Below are positions 1-5,730 of a stretch of DNA of 7,087 nucleotides, one piece after another. Each line of letters starts with the position of its first letter. The stretch's first letter is position 1. The DNA comes from Acidobacteriaceae bacterium (GTDB taxonomy: Bacteria; Acidobacteriota; Terriglobia; Terriglobales; Acidobacteriaceae): contig PMXH01000314.1 of assembly GCA_003165855.1 (NCBI GenBank), forward strand, positions 2,724-9,810. Direction: 5' to 3'. Position numbers and translations under genes: made by a program. The notes beneath the pieces were generated by a model. That model worked only from the letters and a program-made list of their open reading frames with translations, had not been told where the DNA came from and made no database searches.

Positions 1-66
1 GAGGAAGAGGAAGAGGAGGAAGAGGAGGACGAGGAAGAGGAGGAAGAAGAAGAAGAAGAAGAGGAT
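1..66 (+). repeat. GAA/GAG purine tract encoding poly-Glu
   Basis: Almost every base is a purine; the one exception is a C at base 30. The tract ends in a run of consecutive GAA codons around bases 43-60. It is read in frame as about 22 acidic residues, so gain or loss of triplets would change protein length without breaking the frame. It may extend further upstream, beyond the window. Confidence 0.85.
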
Positions 67-723
67 AACCCTGCTCCACCGCACCCGCTGCAGAAGTTGG
101 GCGAGGAGGATCCTTCGTTAGCGCAGTCAGTCGCAGCCAGTGCGGACGAAGCAGCGCCGCAGGTATCCTTACCCCCCGGGTTGCAGATCGGTGGAAACGA
201 TCTCGAAGCTTCCTCAACCGCGCTCCTAAAGCCACAGCCAGAGGACGTCACCTGGAGTTCCGCCGCGAAAGCCCGGGATTTCCTGGAGACACTGTCGGGA
301 ACCCGCTCACCCGGGGCATTGGCACGCTTCTGGCATGCCCGTCGCGGCGATTTCTATCTCGCGTTCGCGGTGGTTCTGGTGGCGGTCGTCATCCGCTGGG
401 GAATGCTGTCCAGCCACTCGGTGGGTGCGACGGGCCGTGGAACGGCGGTTTCCGGGAGTGCGAGCCGGCGCAAGCCGCCAGTTCCGGATGCAGATCTTTC
501 CACCTTCGACAAGCTCCTGATCAGCCTGGGGCTGGCCGAGGCCCCCGAGGCTCCGGAATACAAAGGCAATCCCGACACCCAGGTCTGGATCGATTTGCAC
601 ACCGCCCTTTACTACTGCCCCGGTTCCGATCTGTTTGGCAAGACGCCGAAAGGCAGGTTCGCCAGCCAGCGCGATGCGCAGTTGGATCAGTTCGAACCGG
701 CTTCCCGAAAAGCATGTGACTGA
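1..723 (+). CDS. Single-pass membrane protein with poly-Glu tract and C-terminal YYCPG module (5' end missing)
   Basis: The frame is open from base 1 to a TGA at 721-723, giving 240 residues; the start lies outside the window. The fragment begins with about 22 almost uninterrupted Glu/Asp residues, followed by an acidic, Pro/Ala-rich linker with no recognisable fold. One hydrophobic segment at about residues 118-136 (core AFAVVLVAVVI), preceded by HARRGD, should be a transmembrane helix; by the positive-inside rule the acidic N-terminal part would be cytoplasmic. The last ~50 residues form a compact module (GNPDTQVWIDLHTALYYCPG, then GKTPKGRFASQRDAQLDQFEPASRKAC) with two cysteines at 206 and 239. 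From memory this resembles short YxCPG...GKT...Y/FxP...KxC modules in other bacterial proteins, which look metal-binding or disulfide-forming; that function is inference. The following gene has its own promoter, so this is probably a separate transcript. Role unknown; the reading frame itself is secure. Confidence 0.85.
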   Translation, partial: EEEEEEEEEDEEEEEEEEEEEDNPAPPHPLQKLGEEDPSLAQSVAASADEAAPQVSLPPGLQIGGNDLEASSTALLKPQPEDVTWSSAAKARDFLETLSGTRSPGALARFWHARRGDFYLAFAVVLVAVVIRWGMLSSHSVGATGRGTAVSGSASRRKPPVPDADLSTFDKLLISLGLAEAPEAPEYKGNPDTQVWIDLHTALYYCPGSDLFGKTPKGRFASQRDAQLDQFEPASRKACD

Positions 724-783
724 CTCTCCGCCGCCTCTCCCGCGCGGCAGCAATGCCCACACGACATTTCCACACACCGGGAT

Positions 784-812
784 TTGACAACCTTCTGTGT
801 CGGGAGTGCAAT
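784..812 (+). promoter_or_regulatory. Sigma-70-type promoter for the zinc-ribbon/Sel1-like gene
   Basis: A perfect -35 hexamer TTGACA (784-789) is followed after exactly 17 bases by TGCAAT (807-812), which matches four of six positions of TATAAT. The predicted transcript start is near 819. That would make a GTG start at 821 essentially leaderless, but leaves a normal short leader with a GGAG ribosome-binding site for the GTG at 845. Confidence 0.6.
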
Positions 813-844
813 CATAAGCAGTGCCGTTTCTTCCGGAGAATGAT

Positions 845-2074
845 GTGGCTCAACCCACAGACGAGTCCGACGCGACAACGTTGCCCGATCCGGAGCTGAA
901 TCCCCTCCTGAATCCGCTGCTGGCGGCGCACATGGGACGATGGGCCGAAGTGTATTTCACCAATCCGCCGGAGAAGCGCGGGCAGGCGATTTCTGAGTTG
1001 CTGCGAGAACTGGAGAACAGTTCTCCGCCGGAGCCGGTTCCGGTTCAACGCAGTAACATGGAGTACGCCTACAAGAATGTAGAAGACGAGGTCGAGGAAG
1101 ATCACGCTGAGGCAGCACCGACGCCGGATTCATTTGTGGCCGCTGTGGAGCTTCCGCTTACTTGCGGGTCTTGCGGCTACAACAATTCAGCGCGGCAAAG
1201 ATTTTGCGGCATGTGTGGCTCGCCCCTCGGAATCTCGCCAGCGCACCCACCGCAAGTCGCGGAAGCCGCACCGCAGGCTGCAGTAAGTTGGGGCGAACTC
1301 GACCGGGCGCTCGAAGGCAGCCTCAGCGGGCCAGGGGTTGCGTCCGATTCTGACTCCGTTGATATCGGGCATCCCCAAACAGCGCACAGTGCGCCCTGGC
1401 CGCTGCCGGAGGAGAATCTTCCTGACCTCGGTGTGCCCCAATTTCAATCCGAGTTTACTTCTGCTCCCCGTAGTTACCGGATCTATATCGGCGCGGTGTT
1501 GGCGATCCTTCTCGTCTTGATGGTGTACATGACATGGCGCGGCAGCGCAGCCTTTTGGGGCGGGGTTACGGCTCCGGCTCAGGTCCCGCGGGCGGTGCCG
1601 GCCGGGCAACCTGCATCCCCCACGTTGGCGCAGCCGACTCCTGTCCAGAGTGTTGCACCGACGAGCGCTCCCCCTACCCCACCGGTGCGCAGCCAGCGCC
1701 AACCGGATGCAGATTCACCACGGGATGCTGCGCTCGACACGCGCCCCACTCCCCGGATCGTCTCCGTAACTGCGAGTTCCTCCACTCTTGCCGCGGCACA
1801 AGGCGGCTTTGAAGAACTAGCGACCGCGGAAAAATACTTGAACGCCGGTACAGGTACGACGCCCGACACGCAGGAAGCTGCCCGATGGTTGTGGAAGGCG
1901 GTGGCGAAAGAGAATTCGACTGCAACCTTGCTTCTCTCTGATTTGTATCTTCGGGGAGACGGCGTGCCTAAGAGTTGTGACCAAGCGCGTCTGCTGCTGG
2001 ACGCAGCGGCACGAAAAGGCGCCACCGCCGCCGCGGAGAGACTCCGCAACCTGCAAGCCTTCGGCTGCCAGTGA
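845..2074 (+). CDS. Zinc-ribbon / transmembrane / Sel1-like repeat protein
   Basis: A 409-residue protein with four parts. Residues ~15-58 are a helical block (PDPELNPLLNPLLAAHMGRW then AEVYFTNPPEKR) of unknown function. A zinc ribbon follows at ~106-127, with CxxC pairs at C107/C110 and C121/C124. One transmembrane helix lies at ~213-230 (YIGAVLAILLVLMVYMTW). After a long Pro/Ala/Ser-rich linker (~240-315) comes a C-terminal helical region at ~320-409 resembling one to two Sel1/TPR-like repeats (EAARWLWKAVAKENSTATLL, then LYLRGDGVPKSCDQARLLLD). Sel1-like repeats usually mediate protein-protein contacts, and zinc ribbons beside a TM are common in membrane sensors or scaffolds; a specific function cannot be given. 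Start choice: TAA at 815-817 leaves GTG 821 as the outermost start, but GTG 845 has GGAG (835-838) six bases upstream and fits the promoter, so 845 is preferred. The gene converges on the HTH pair with a 32-base gap. Confidence 0.85.
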   Translation: MAQPTDESDATTLPDPELNPLLNPLLAAHMGRWAEVYFTNPPEKRGQAISELLRELENSSPPEPVPVQRSNMEYAYKNVEDEVEEDHAEAAPTPDSFVAAVELPLTCGSCGYNNSARQRFCGMCGSPLGISPAHPPQVAEAAPQAAVSWGELDRALEGSLSGPGVASDSDSVDIGHPQTAHSAPWPLPEENLPDLGVPQFQSEFTSAPRSYRIYIGAVLAILLVLMVYMTWRGSAAFWGGVTAPAQVPRAVPAGQPASPTLAQPTPVQSVAPTSAPPTPPVRSQRQPDADSPRDAALDTRPTPRIVSVTASSSTLAAAQGGFEELATAEKYLNAGTGTTPDTQEAARWLWKAVAKENSTATLLLSDLYLRGDGVPKSCDQARLLLDAAARKGATAAAERLRNLQAFGCQ

Positions 2075-2106
2075 ACGCTGGCCTCGGAAAATGATCCAGC
2101 GGTCCC

Positions 2107-2340
2107 TTAGGCGGGAAGTTGTGGTCCCTGTCTTCGCGACTCGTACCACAAAGCGAGTTCGACCCGGTTCCAGAGTCCAAGCTTGTCGTAGATGACGCGA
2201 AGATAATTCTTCACCACGTGTTCCGTGGTACCGATGGCGTGCGCCACGTCGCGGTTCTTCAACCCCTGGGCGACAAGCTCGATGACCTGCTGTTCACGCT
2301 CGCTGGGAGTGCGGCTTCCATAGCGTTCGTAGGGGAACAT
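2107..2340 (-). CDS. Small LuxR/GerE-type HTH protein, second of an overlapping pair
   Basis: A 77-residue protein that is little more than a LuxR-type DNA-binding domain. It shows the family's opening (TPSEREQQVIELVAQGLKNR, residues 11-30), then the recognition-helix region (DVAHAIGTTEHVVKNYLRVI, 31-50) and YDKLGLWNRVELALWY. It has no receiver or ligand domain, so it may be an orphan regulator or the DNA-binding half of a larger functional unit. The ATG start is well supported: GGAGG (minus strand, bases 2346-2350) lies five bases upstream. That site and the first 27 codons lie inside the upstream HTH gene, in another frame, so translation is probably coupled. The gene ends 32 bases from the convergent zinc-ribbon/Sel1-like gene. 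The alternative is that both HTH genes were once one two-domain protein split by a frameshift; the well-placed ribosome-binding site argues for a real separate start. The family call is secure; the targets are unknown. Confidence 0.82.
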   Translation of the reverse strand: MFPYERYGSRTPSEREQQVIELVAQGLKNRDVAHAIGTTEHVVKNYLRVIYDKLGLWNRVELALWYESRRQGPQLPA

Positions 2341-2552
2341 GATTGCCTCCGATATAAAAGTGTCGCGAGTTTCACGCGTTTGATTCCGTCGGTAATTCCG
2401 AAACGGAGGAACAGCCGGTTGAAATGAGCCTTCACGGTTCGGCGCGCCATTTTGAGCTCGCTGGCGATTTCGGCGTTGTCACAACCCTGCAAAAGCAATT
2501 CGACGATTTGCTCTTCGCGCGGTCCCAGCCGAACGGACTGCTCGATCATCAC
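2259..2552 (-). CDS. Small LuxR/GerE-type HTH protein, first of an overlapping pair
   Basis: A 97-residue protein with a LuxR-type helix-turn-helix at residues ~8-70: LGPREEQIVELLLQGCDNAE, then IASELKMARRTVKAHFNRLF and LRFGITDGIKRVKLATLLYRR. It carries no receiver domain. The last ~27 residues (SCSPTNAMEAALPASVNSRS and on) are low-complexity and lie entirely in the overlap with the next gene, so they look like a by-product of that coding sequence. The start is GTG at 2552, with GGGAG nine bases upstream, or the adjacent ATG at 2549; the two differ by one residue. The recognition region (MARRTVKAHFNRLF) differs clearly from that of the second protein (TTEHVVKNYLRVIY), so the two probably bind different sites or form a heteromer. 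A sigma-54-like element lies about 65 bases upstream. Target genes are unknown; the flanking membrane protein or glycan genes are only possible targets. Confidence 0.82.
   Translation of the reverse strand: MMIEQSVRLGPREEQIVELLLQGCDNAEIASELKMARRTVKAHFNRLFLRFGITDGIKRVKLATLLYRRQSCSPTNAMEAALPASVNSRSSSLSPRG
2346..2350 (-). promoter_or_regulatory. Shine-Dalgarno GGAGG inside the upstream HTH gene
   Basis: GGAGG on the minus strand lies five bases before the ATG of the downstream HTH protein. It falls in the Arg-Arg codons of the first protein's LYRRQ. This site decides that the second protein has its own start and is not simply a frameshifted continuation. Confidence 0.65.
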
Positions 2553-2617
2553 CTTTCCGTGCTCCCTGACCTGAATAGCTCCGCCCCTATGTACAACTGG
2601 AGTGTTTCCATATTCCT

Positions 2618-2633
2618 AGCACCTACAATGCCA
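2618..2633 (-). promoter_or_regulatory. Possible sigma-54 (-24/-12) promoter for the HTH pair
   Basis: The minus strand reads TGGCATTGTAGGTGCT, with the GG and GC doublets separated by exactly 10 bases as in the sigma-54 consensus TGGCAC-N5-TTGCW; nearly all key positions match. Transcription would start near 2607, giving a leader of about 55 bases. The site is intergenic and correctly oriented. No activator site was identified, so the call stays tentative. Confidence 0.35.
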
Positions 2634-2655
2634 TTTTGAGACAGGGAAAGATGTG

Positions 2656-2670
2656 ACCAAGGAACACTCA
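2656..2670 (+). repeat. Direct repeat copy 1 (ACCAAGGAACACTCA)
   Basis: Matches 13 of 15 bases with the copy at 2931-2945, same orientation, 275 bases apart, both intergenic. The role is unknown and a chance match is possible. Confidence 0.4.
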
Positions 2671-2778
2671 TTTCCACAGGCGCTTTCAGGATCACAGGAG
2701 AGACTCGAGTATCCAGACGGTCGAGTCGCCTATCGATCCAGACGATCCTCGCCGCGTGGAGGAAATCCGTACTGAGAC

Positions 2779-2812
2779 TGCGAAAAATGCGCAAAGTGAG
2801 CTAAATTGCTCA
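2779..2812. repeat. Two adjacent short dyads, operator-like
   Basis: TGCG-N7-CGCA at 2779-2793 is followed at once by TGAGC-TAAATT-GCTCA at 2797-2812, a perfect 5-base dyad with a 6-base AT-rich centre. Size and spacing resemble binding sites for dimeric regulators. The site lies in the divergent gap and could serve either side. No family was recognised. Confidence 0.3.
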
Positions 2813-2930
2813 GAAAGAGAGCGTGAGCAGGAGAGGAATCAAGGCGATTGGCCGACATAGCCGCCCGCTGCGTAGGTAACCGACACCGGCGGTCCGGTCG
2901 CAATGGCCTCTGCGTCGTAGCACACTGGTC

Positions 2931-2945
2931 ACCAAAGGACACTCA
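2931..2945 (+). repeat. Direct repeat copy 2 (ACCAAAGGACACTCA)
   Basis: Partner of the repeat at 2656-2670. It lies about 60 bases upstream of the putative -35 element of the epimerase gene, where an activator or repressor site would be plausible, but no known operator is recognised. Confidence 0.4.
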
Positions 2946-3005
2946 GGCAAACACCCTAGGTGAAAAGTGCAGGGCCTTACGGATATACCCTGAACAATTT
3001 ACATC

Positions 3006-3036
3006 TTGGCGCTTAATCCCGAAACTGCTCTACACT
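3006..3036 (+). promoter_or_regulatory. Putative promoter of the UDP-GlcNAc 2-epimerase gene
   Basis: TTGGCG (3006-3011) and TACACT (3031-3036) form a -35/-10 pair with a rather long 19-base spacer; TACACT matches four of six consensus positions. The 11 bases ending here (TGCTCTACACT, 3026-3036) recur exactly before the next gene. A start near 3043 would give a leader of about 110 bases before the ATG at 3156. Confidence 0.4.
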
Positions 3037-3155
3037 GTTGCCTGAGCGATGAAACCTCCCTTCTCACCGCCGCAAGGTCCCACCCTCGGAAGTTTTGGCA
3101 GCGCTTCGTCTCGAGGAAGATTCTGCAGTGCGTCGGCGATGGCCGGAGTCTCCCA

Positions 3156-4298
3156 ATGATGAAGCTTCTGAGCGTGGTTGGGGCGCGGCCCAATTTCATG
3201 AAAATTGGGCCCATCATCGACGCGCTGAAGGGACTTCCTGAGGTCGAACACTGTCTGGTCCACTCGGGCCAGCACTACGACGAACTTCTCTCCGGCAACT
3301 TCTTTGCAGATCTGGGTCTGCCCAAGCCGGATGTGAACCTTCAGGCCGGTTCCGGCAGCCACGCCGTGCAGACTGCCGAGATCATGAAGCGTATCGAACC
3401 AGTCTTGCTCGACTACAAGCCTCAGATGGTTCTAGTTGTCGGCGACGTGAATTCCACCATCGCCGCGGCGCTTACCGCAGTGAAGCTGGGAATCGGGGTG
3501 GCCCACATCGAAGCCGGATTGCGCAGCTTCGACATGACGATGCCTGAGGAGATTAACCGCAAACTCACGGACGCCATCTCCAGCCTGCTTTTTGTGACCG
3601 AGCAAAGTGGAGTCGAGAATCTAAAACACGAAGGCGTACCGGCTGAGAAAGTGTTTCTGGTCGGCAACGTCATGATCGACTGCCTGCTTCGGCACCGGGA
3701 ACTGGCCGCAGGATCGCCCATTCTAGACCAGCTCGGGATGCGTCAGAAGAATGGGTCGGGCTGCCGCCCCTACGGCGTCCTTACTCTGCACCGGCCATCC
3801 AACGTGGACGATCCCAAGATACTGCAAGGTATTCTCGAGGCAGTAAGCGCTCTTTCGGTAGAGCTTCCAGTCTTCTTCCCCGTTCACCCTCGAACTCGGA
3901 AGAATATCGAGAATTTTGGTTTACTGCGATACTTGGCCAGCGCAACCGAGGGAGGCCGGGGGATAGTACCTCTTGATCCGCTCGGTTATCTCGATTTCCT
4001 TTCGCTCAACGACCGCGCGCGCATTGTCCTGACCGACTCGGGTGGGGTGCAGGAGGAAACCACCGTCCTCGGTGTGCCGTGCCTCACGCTGCGGGAGAAC
4101 ACAGAACGGCCCGCGACGGTTGAGCATGGTTCGAATCAAGTAGTCGGAGTCGACTCGGATCGCATTCTCGCCGCCGCTCAATCGATCCTCCGGAAGCCCG
4201 CTCCCCCACTCCAGCGTCCTCCGCTGTGGGATGGCCAGGCAGCTCCCAGGATTGTGGCTATCCTCCGCGAACATCTCCAGCGTCGCGATCTCGCGTAG
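3156..4298 (+). CDS. wecB: UDP-N-acetylglucosamine 2-epimerase, non-hydrolysing
   Basis: The product should interconvert UDP-GlcNAc and UDP-ManNAc in the cytoplasm, a precursor step for ManNAc-containing surface polysaccharides. The 380-residue length is normal for the family. Family motifs run the whole length: GARPNFMKIGPI (9-20), HSGQHYD (36-42), VVGDVNST (94-101), HIEAGLRSFDMTMPEEINRK (117-136), LTLHRPSNVD (209-218), PVHPRTRKNI (242-251), and LTDSGGVQEETTVLG with RENTERPATVEHG (292-325). D97, E119, E131 and H212 line up with catalytic residues described for E. coli WecB (D95, E117, E131, H213), so the enzyme should be active. The frame is open further upstream, to a TTG at 3006, but family similarity begins at MMKLLSVVGARP and GGAG (3145-3148) lies seven bases before the ATG at 3156, so that start is chosen. 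ATG 3159 is an equivalent alternative. The GT2 gene follows 54 bases downstream in the same direction. The symbol names the family; the local pathway is inferred. Confidence 0.93.
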   Translation: MMKLLSVVGARPNFMKIGPIIDALKGLPEVEHCLVHSGQHYDELLSGNFFADLGLPKPDVNLQAGSGSHAVQTAEIMKRIEPVLLDYKPQMVLVVGDVNSTIAAALTAVKLGIGVAHIEAGLRSFDMTMPEEINRKLTDAISSLLFVTEQSGVENLKHEGVPAEKVFLVGNVMIDCLLRHRELAAGSPILDQLGMRQKNGSGCRPYGVLTLHRPSNVDDPKILQGILEAVSALSVELPVFFPVHPRTRKNIENFGLLRYLASATEGGRGIVPLDPLGYLDFLSLNDRARIVLTDSGGVQEETTVLGVPCLTLRENTERPATVEHGSNQVVGVDSDRILAAAQSILRKPAPPLQRPPLWDGQAAPRIVAILREHLQRRDLA

Positions 4299-4324
4299 AC
4301 AAAAACGGGACTTCATCTCGGATT

Positions 4325-4335
4325 TGCTCTACACT
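4325..4335 (+). promoter_or_regulatory. TGCTCTACACT element before the glycosyltransferase
   Basis: An exact copy of the 11 bases at 3026-3036. The terminal TACACT (4330-4335) would be a -10 box with transcription starting near 4342, only about 11 bases before the ATG at 4353. No good -35 hexamer is visible, so either it depends on another factor or the resemblance is coincidental. Confidence 0.35.
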
Positions 4336-4352
4336 ACGGTTCAAAACCAATC

Positions 4353-5132
4353 ATGAAACTTTCCGTCGTCATGCCGGTGTACAACGAACGCGCCACGCTG
4401 CGGCAGGTGGTAGAAAGAGTGCTGGCGGTTCCGCTGGAGATCGAATTGATTTGTGTGGACGACGGATCCACGGACAGCTCACGGGAGATCCTTGCGCAAT
4501 TGCAGGCGGAGCATCCCCAGATTCGAGTTCTGCTTCAGCCCAAGAATATGGGCAAAGGTGCGGCCCTGCACTGCGGTATTCAGGAAGCAACGGGAGATTT
4601 CGTCATCATCCAGGACGCCGATCTCGAGTACGATCCAGCAGAGTACACGGTACTGCTGGAACCGCTGATCGAAGGCCGCGCCGATGTCGTCTATGGCTCG
4701 CGTTTTCTTTCCGCCCGTCCTCATCGCGTGCTTTACTTCTGGCATTCCGTAGGCAACTGGATTCTTACTTTGCTTTCCAACGCGCTCACCAACATCAATC
4801 TCAGCGACATGGAGACCTGTTACAAGGTGTTCCGGCGCGAGGTCGTCCAATCCATTCCTCTGGAAGAAAAGCGTTTCGGGTTCGAACCTGAAATAACCGT
4901 GAAGATAGCCAAGCGGAAGCTGCGCATCTACGAAGTCGGCATCAGCTACTGGGGCCGTACGTATGAAGAGGGCAAGAAAATCCAATGGAAGGATGGAGTG
5001 CGGGCTCTCTGGTGCCTGGTGAAGTATTGCATCTCCGAACCTGCGGTAGCGCGCCAGAAAACCACGCCGGCGACTGCTGCTAACACGCTAACGGCGGGCG
5101 CAAGAGCTGACAAGTTGCCCCCCGCAGGCTAG
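4353..5132 (+). CDS. GT2-family glycosyltransferase (DPM1-like)
   Basis: A 259-residue inverting GT-A enzyme. It opens with SVVMPVYNE (4-12) and has the nucleotide-binding DDGSTD (36-41), [19 protein letters not shown] (64-82), and the DxD-type metal site QDADLEYDP (87-95). GSRF (115-118), [12 protein letters not shown] (153-164), RFGFEPEIT (174-182) and [17 protein letters not shown] (199-215) follow. This order is typical of the polyprenol-phosphate sugar synthase branch of GT2, where a sugar from a nucleotide donor is placed on a lipid phosphate. There is no C-terminal membrane domain, so it is probably cytoplasmic or peripheral at the inner membrane. Donor and acceptor cannot be read from sequence; a UDP-HexNAc donor is suggested only by the neighbouring epimerase. 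The last ~30 residues are an Ala/Thr-rich tail. No clear Shine-Dalgarno precedes the ATG, which is fixed by the conserved N-terminal strand. The next gene converges on it, 21 bases away. Confidence 0.9.
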   Translation: MKLSVVMPVYNERATLRQVVERVLAVPLEIELICVDDGSTDSSREILAQLQAEHPQIRVLLQPKNMGKGAALHCGIQEATGDFVIIQDADLEYDPAEYTVLLEPLIEGRADVVYGSRFLSARPHRVLYFWHSVGNWILTLLSNALTNINLSDMETCYKVFRREVVQSIPLEEKRFGFEPEITVKIAKRKLRIYEVGISYWGRTYEEGKKIQWKDGVRALWCLVKYCISEPAVARQKTTPATAANTLTAGARADKLPPAG

Positions 5133-5153
5133 CCGATCCAGGTACCCAACCGC

Positions 5154-5603
5154 CTAATTCTTCTTGGTAACCCGCGGCACGCTCGAATTCTTAGAATTCG
5201 CGTTAGGCGTCGTGGCCGTCAAGCCACCCGCTGGCTTCTGATACTTATAGTTAATTCCCGGGCCACTGGCGGAGGTGCCCCCAGGCTTGGGCACCGCGGG
5301 AGGCTTCGCAGCTTCCTTGGGGTCTCGGCTGGAACCGTCGGCTTTCACCGGCTGCCGCTCTAGGCGAGTGAGTTCCGCGCTTGTATTTCCACCACTCTTC
5401 GGTGCGTTCAGTGGCGCTGCCGATGACTTGTGTTGGGCCGGCATTGCGGATTTCGGAGTGAGTGGCTTGGTCGCGTTCTGCAAAGAATCCGGATCCCGCT
5501 TCGCAGAAGCAGAAGACGAGCGAACCTGAGAGCTCTGGGCTGTCGCTAAACAGGTCAAGGTTGCTACAGCCGCACACAAATAAACAACTCTATACTTCAT
5601 CAT
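5154..5603 (-). CDS. Small exported Lys/Ser/Pro-rich protein of unknown function
   Basis: A 149-residue protein with a classical signal peptide: MMKYR, a hydrophobic core at ~6-20, and a probable cleavage after ATA at residue 22. The mature part is basic and low in complexity, rich in Ser, Ala, Lys, Pro and Thr, and predicted to be disordered. More specific patches are ELTRLERQ (~78-85), GPGINYKYQKPAGG (~114-127) and the end SSVPRVTKK. No lipobox precedes Cys18. I know of no biochemical function; from memory similar small secreted proteins occur in Acidobacteriota, perhaps binding envelope polymers or nucleic acid through their charge (inference). The first of two adjacent ATGs has GGGAG (minus strand, 5611-5615) seven bases upstream, so 5603 is chosen. 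The gene is divergent from nothing nearby and converges on the GT2 gene; it is probably monocistronic. Confidence 0.75.
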   Translation of the reverse strand: MMKYRVVYLCAAVATLTCLATAQSSQVRSSSASAKRDPDSLQNATKPLTPKSAMPAQHKSSAAPLNAPKSGGNTSAELTRLERQPVKADGSSRDPKEAAKPPAVPKPGGTSASGPGINYKYQKPAGGLTATTPNANSKNSSVPRVTKKN

Positions 5604-5730
5604 GGGAAATCTCCCGCTCAGGCATGCCGGTCCGAGTAGCTATGCTAATTAAAGCACGTTTTCAGCCAGGAGGATGCCCGAACGGTAATCTGCCCAAGTT
5701 ACGTCCGGATTTGGCCGGCAAGGCACGATG

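Larger units (their letters stand above)
2634..3005. other. Gene-poor divergent intergenic region
   Basis: No convincing coding sequence is present on either strand; the short open frames (up to 70 codons) have no recognisable protein pattern and no good ribosome-binding site. The stretch contains an imperfect 15-base direct repeat (2656-2670 and 2931-2945), a 9-base direct repeat ATCCAGACG (2711-2719 and 2736-2744), and small dyads near 2779-2812 and 2885-2898. It separates the HTH pair from the divergent epimerase gene and could hold operators or a small RNA, but nothing here proves either. Confidence 0.5.

Noticed and set aside
320..335. Sigma-54-like TGGCACG-N4-TGGCA
   Set aside because: The spacing is right, but it lies inside the first membrane protein's coding region, about 500 bases from the next start, where a better sigma-70-type promoter exists.
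730..748. GCCGC / GCGGC hairpin after the first gene
   Set aside because: Five-base stem in GC-rich sequence with no following T-run.
2076..2101. Inverted repeat CGCTGG / CCAGCG in the convergent gap
   Set aside because: Six-base stem with a 14-base loop and no T-run on either strand; too weak to call a terminator.
2848..3045. 65-codon open frame in the divergent gap
   Set aside because: It overlaps the putative epimerase promoter and shows no protein-like pattern.
3006..3155. N-terminal extension of the epimerase from a TTG start
   Set aside because: The 50 extra residues have no family similarity and overlap the likely promoter; the ATG at 3156 has a proper ribosome-binding site.
4226..4891. 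221-codon open frame on the plus strand
   Set aside because: It overlaps the well-supported glycosyltransferase in another frame; the translation is Arg/Ser-rich without motifs.
5184..5200. Perfect dyad CGAATTC-TTA-GAATTCG
   Set aside because: It lies inside the exported protein's coding sequence and is explained by repeated Asn-Ser codons.
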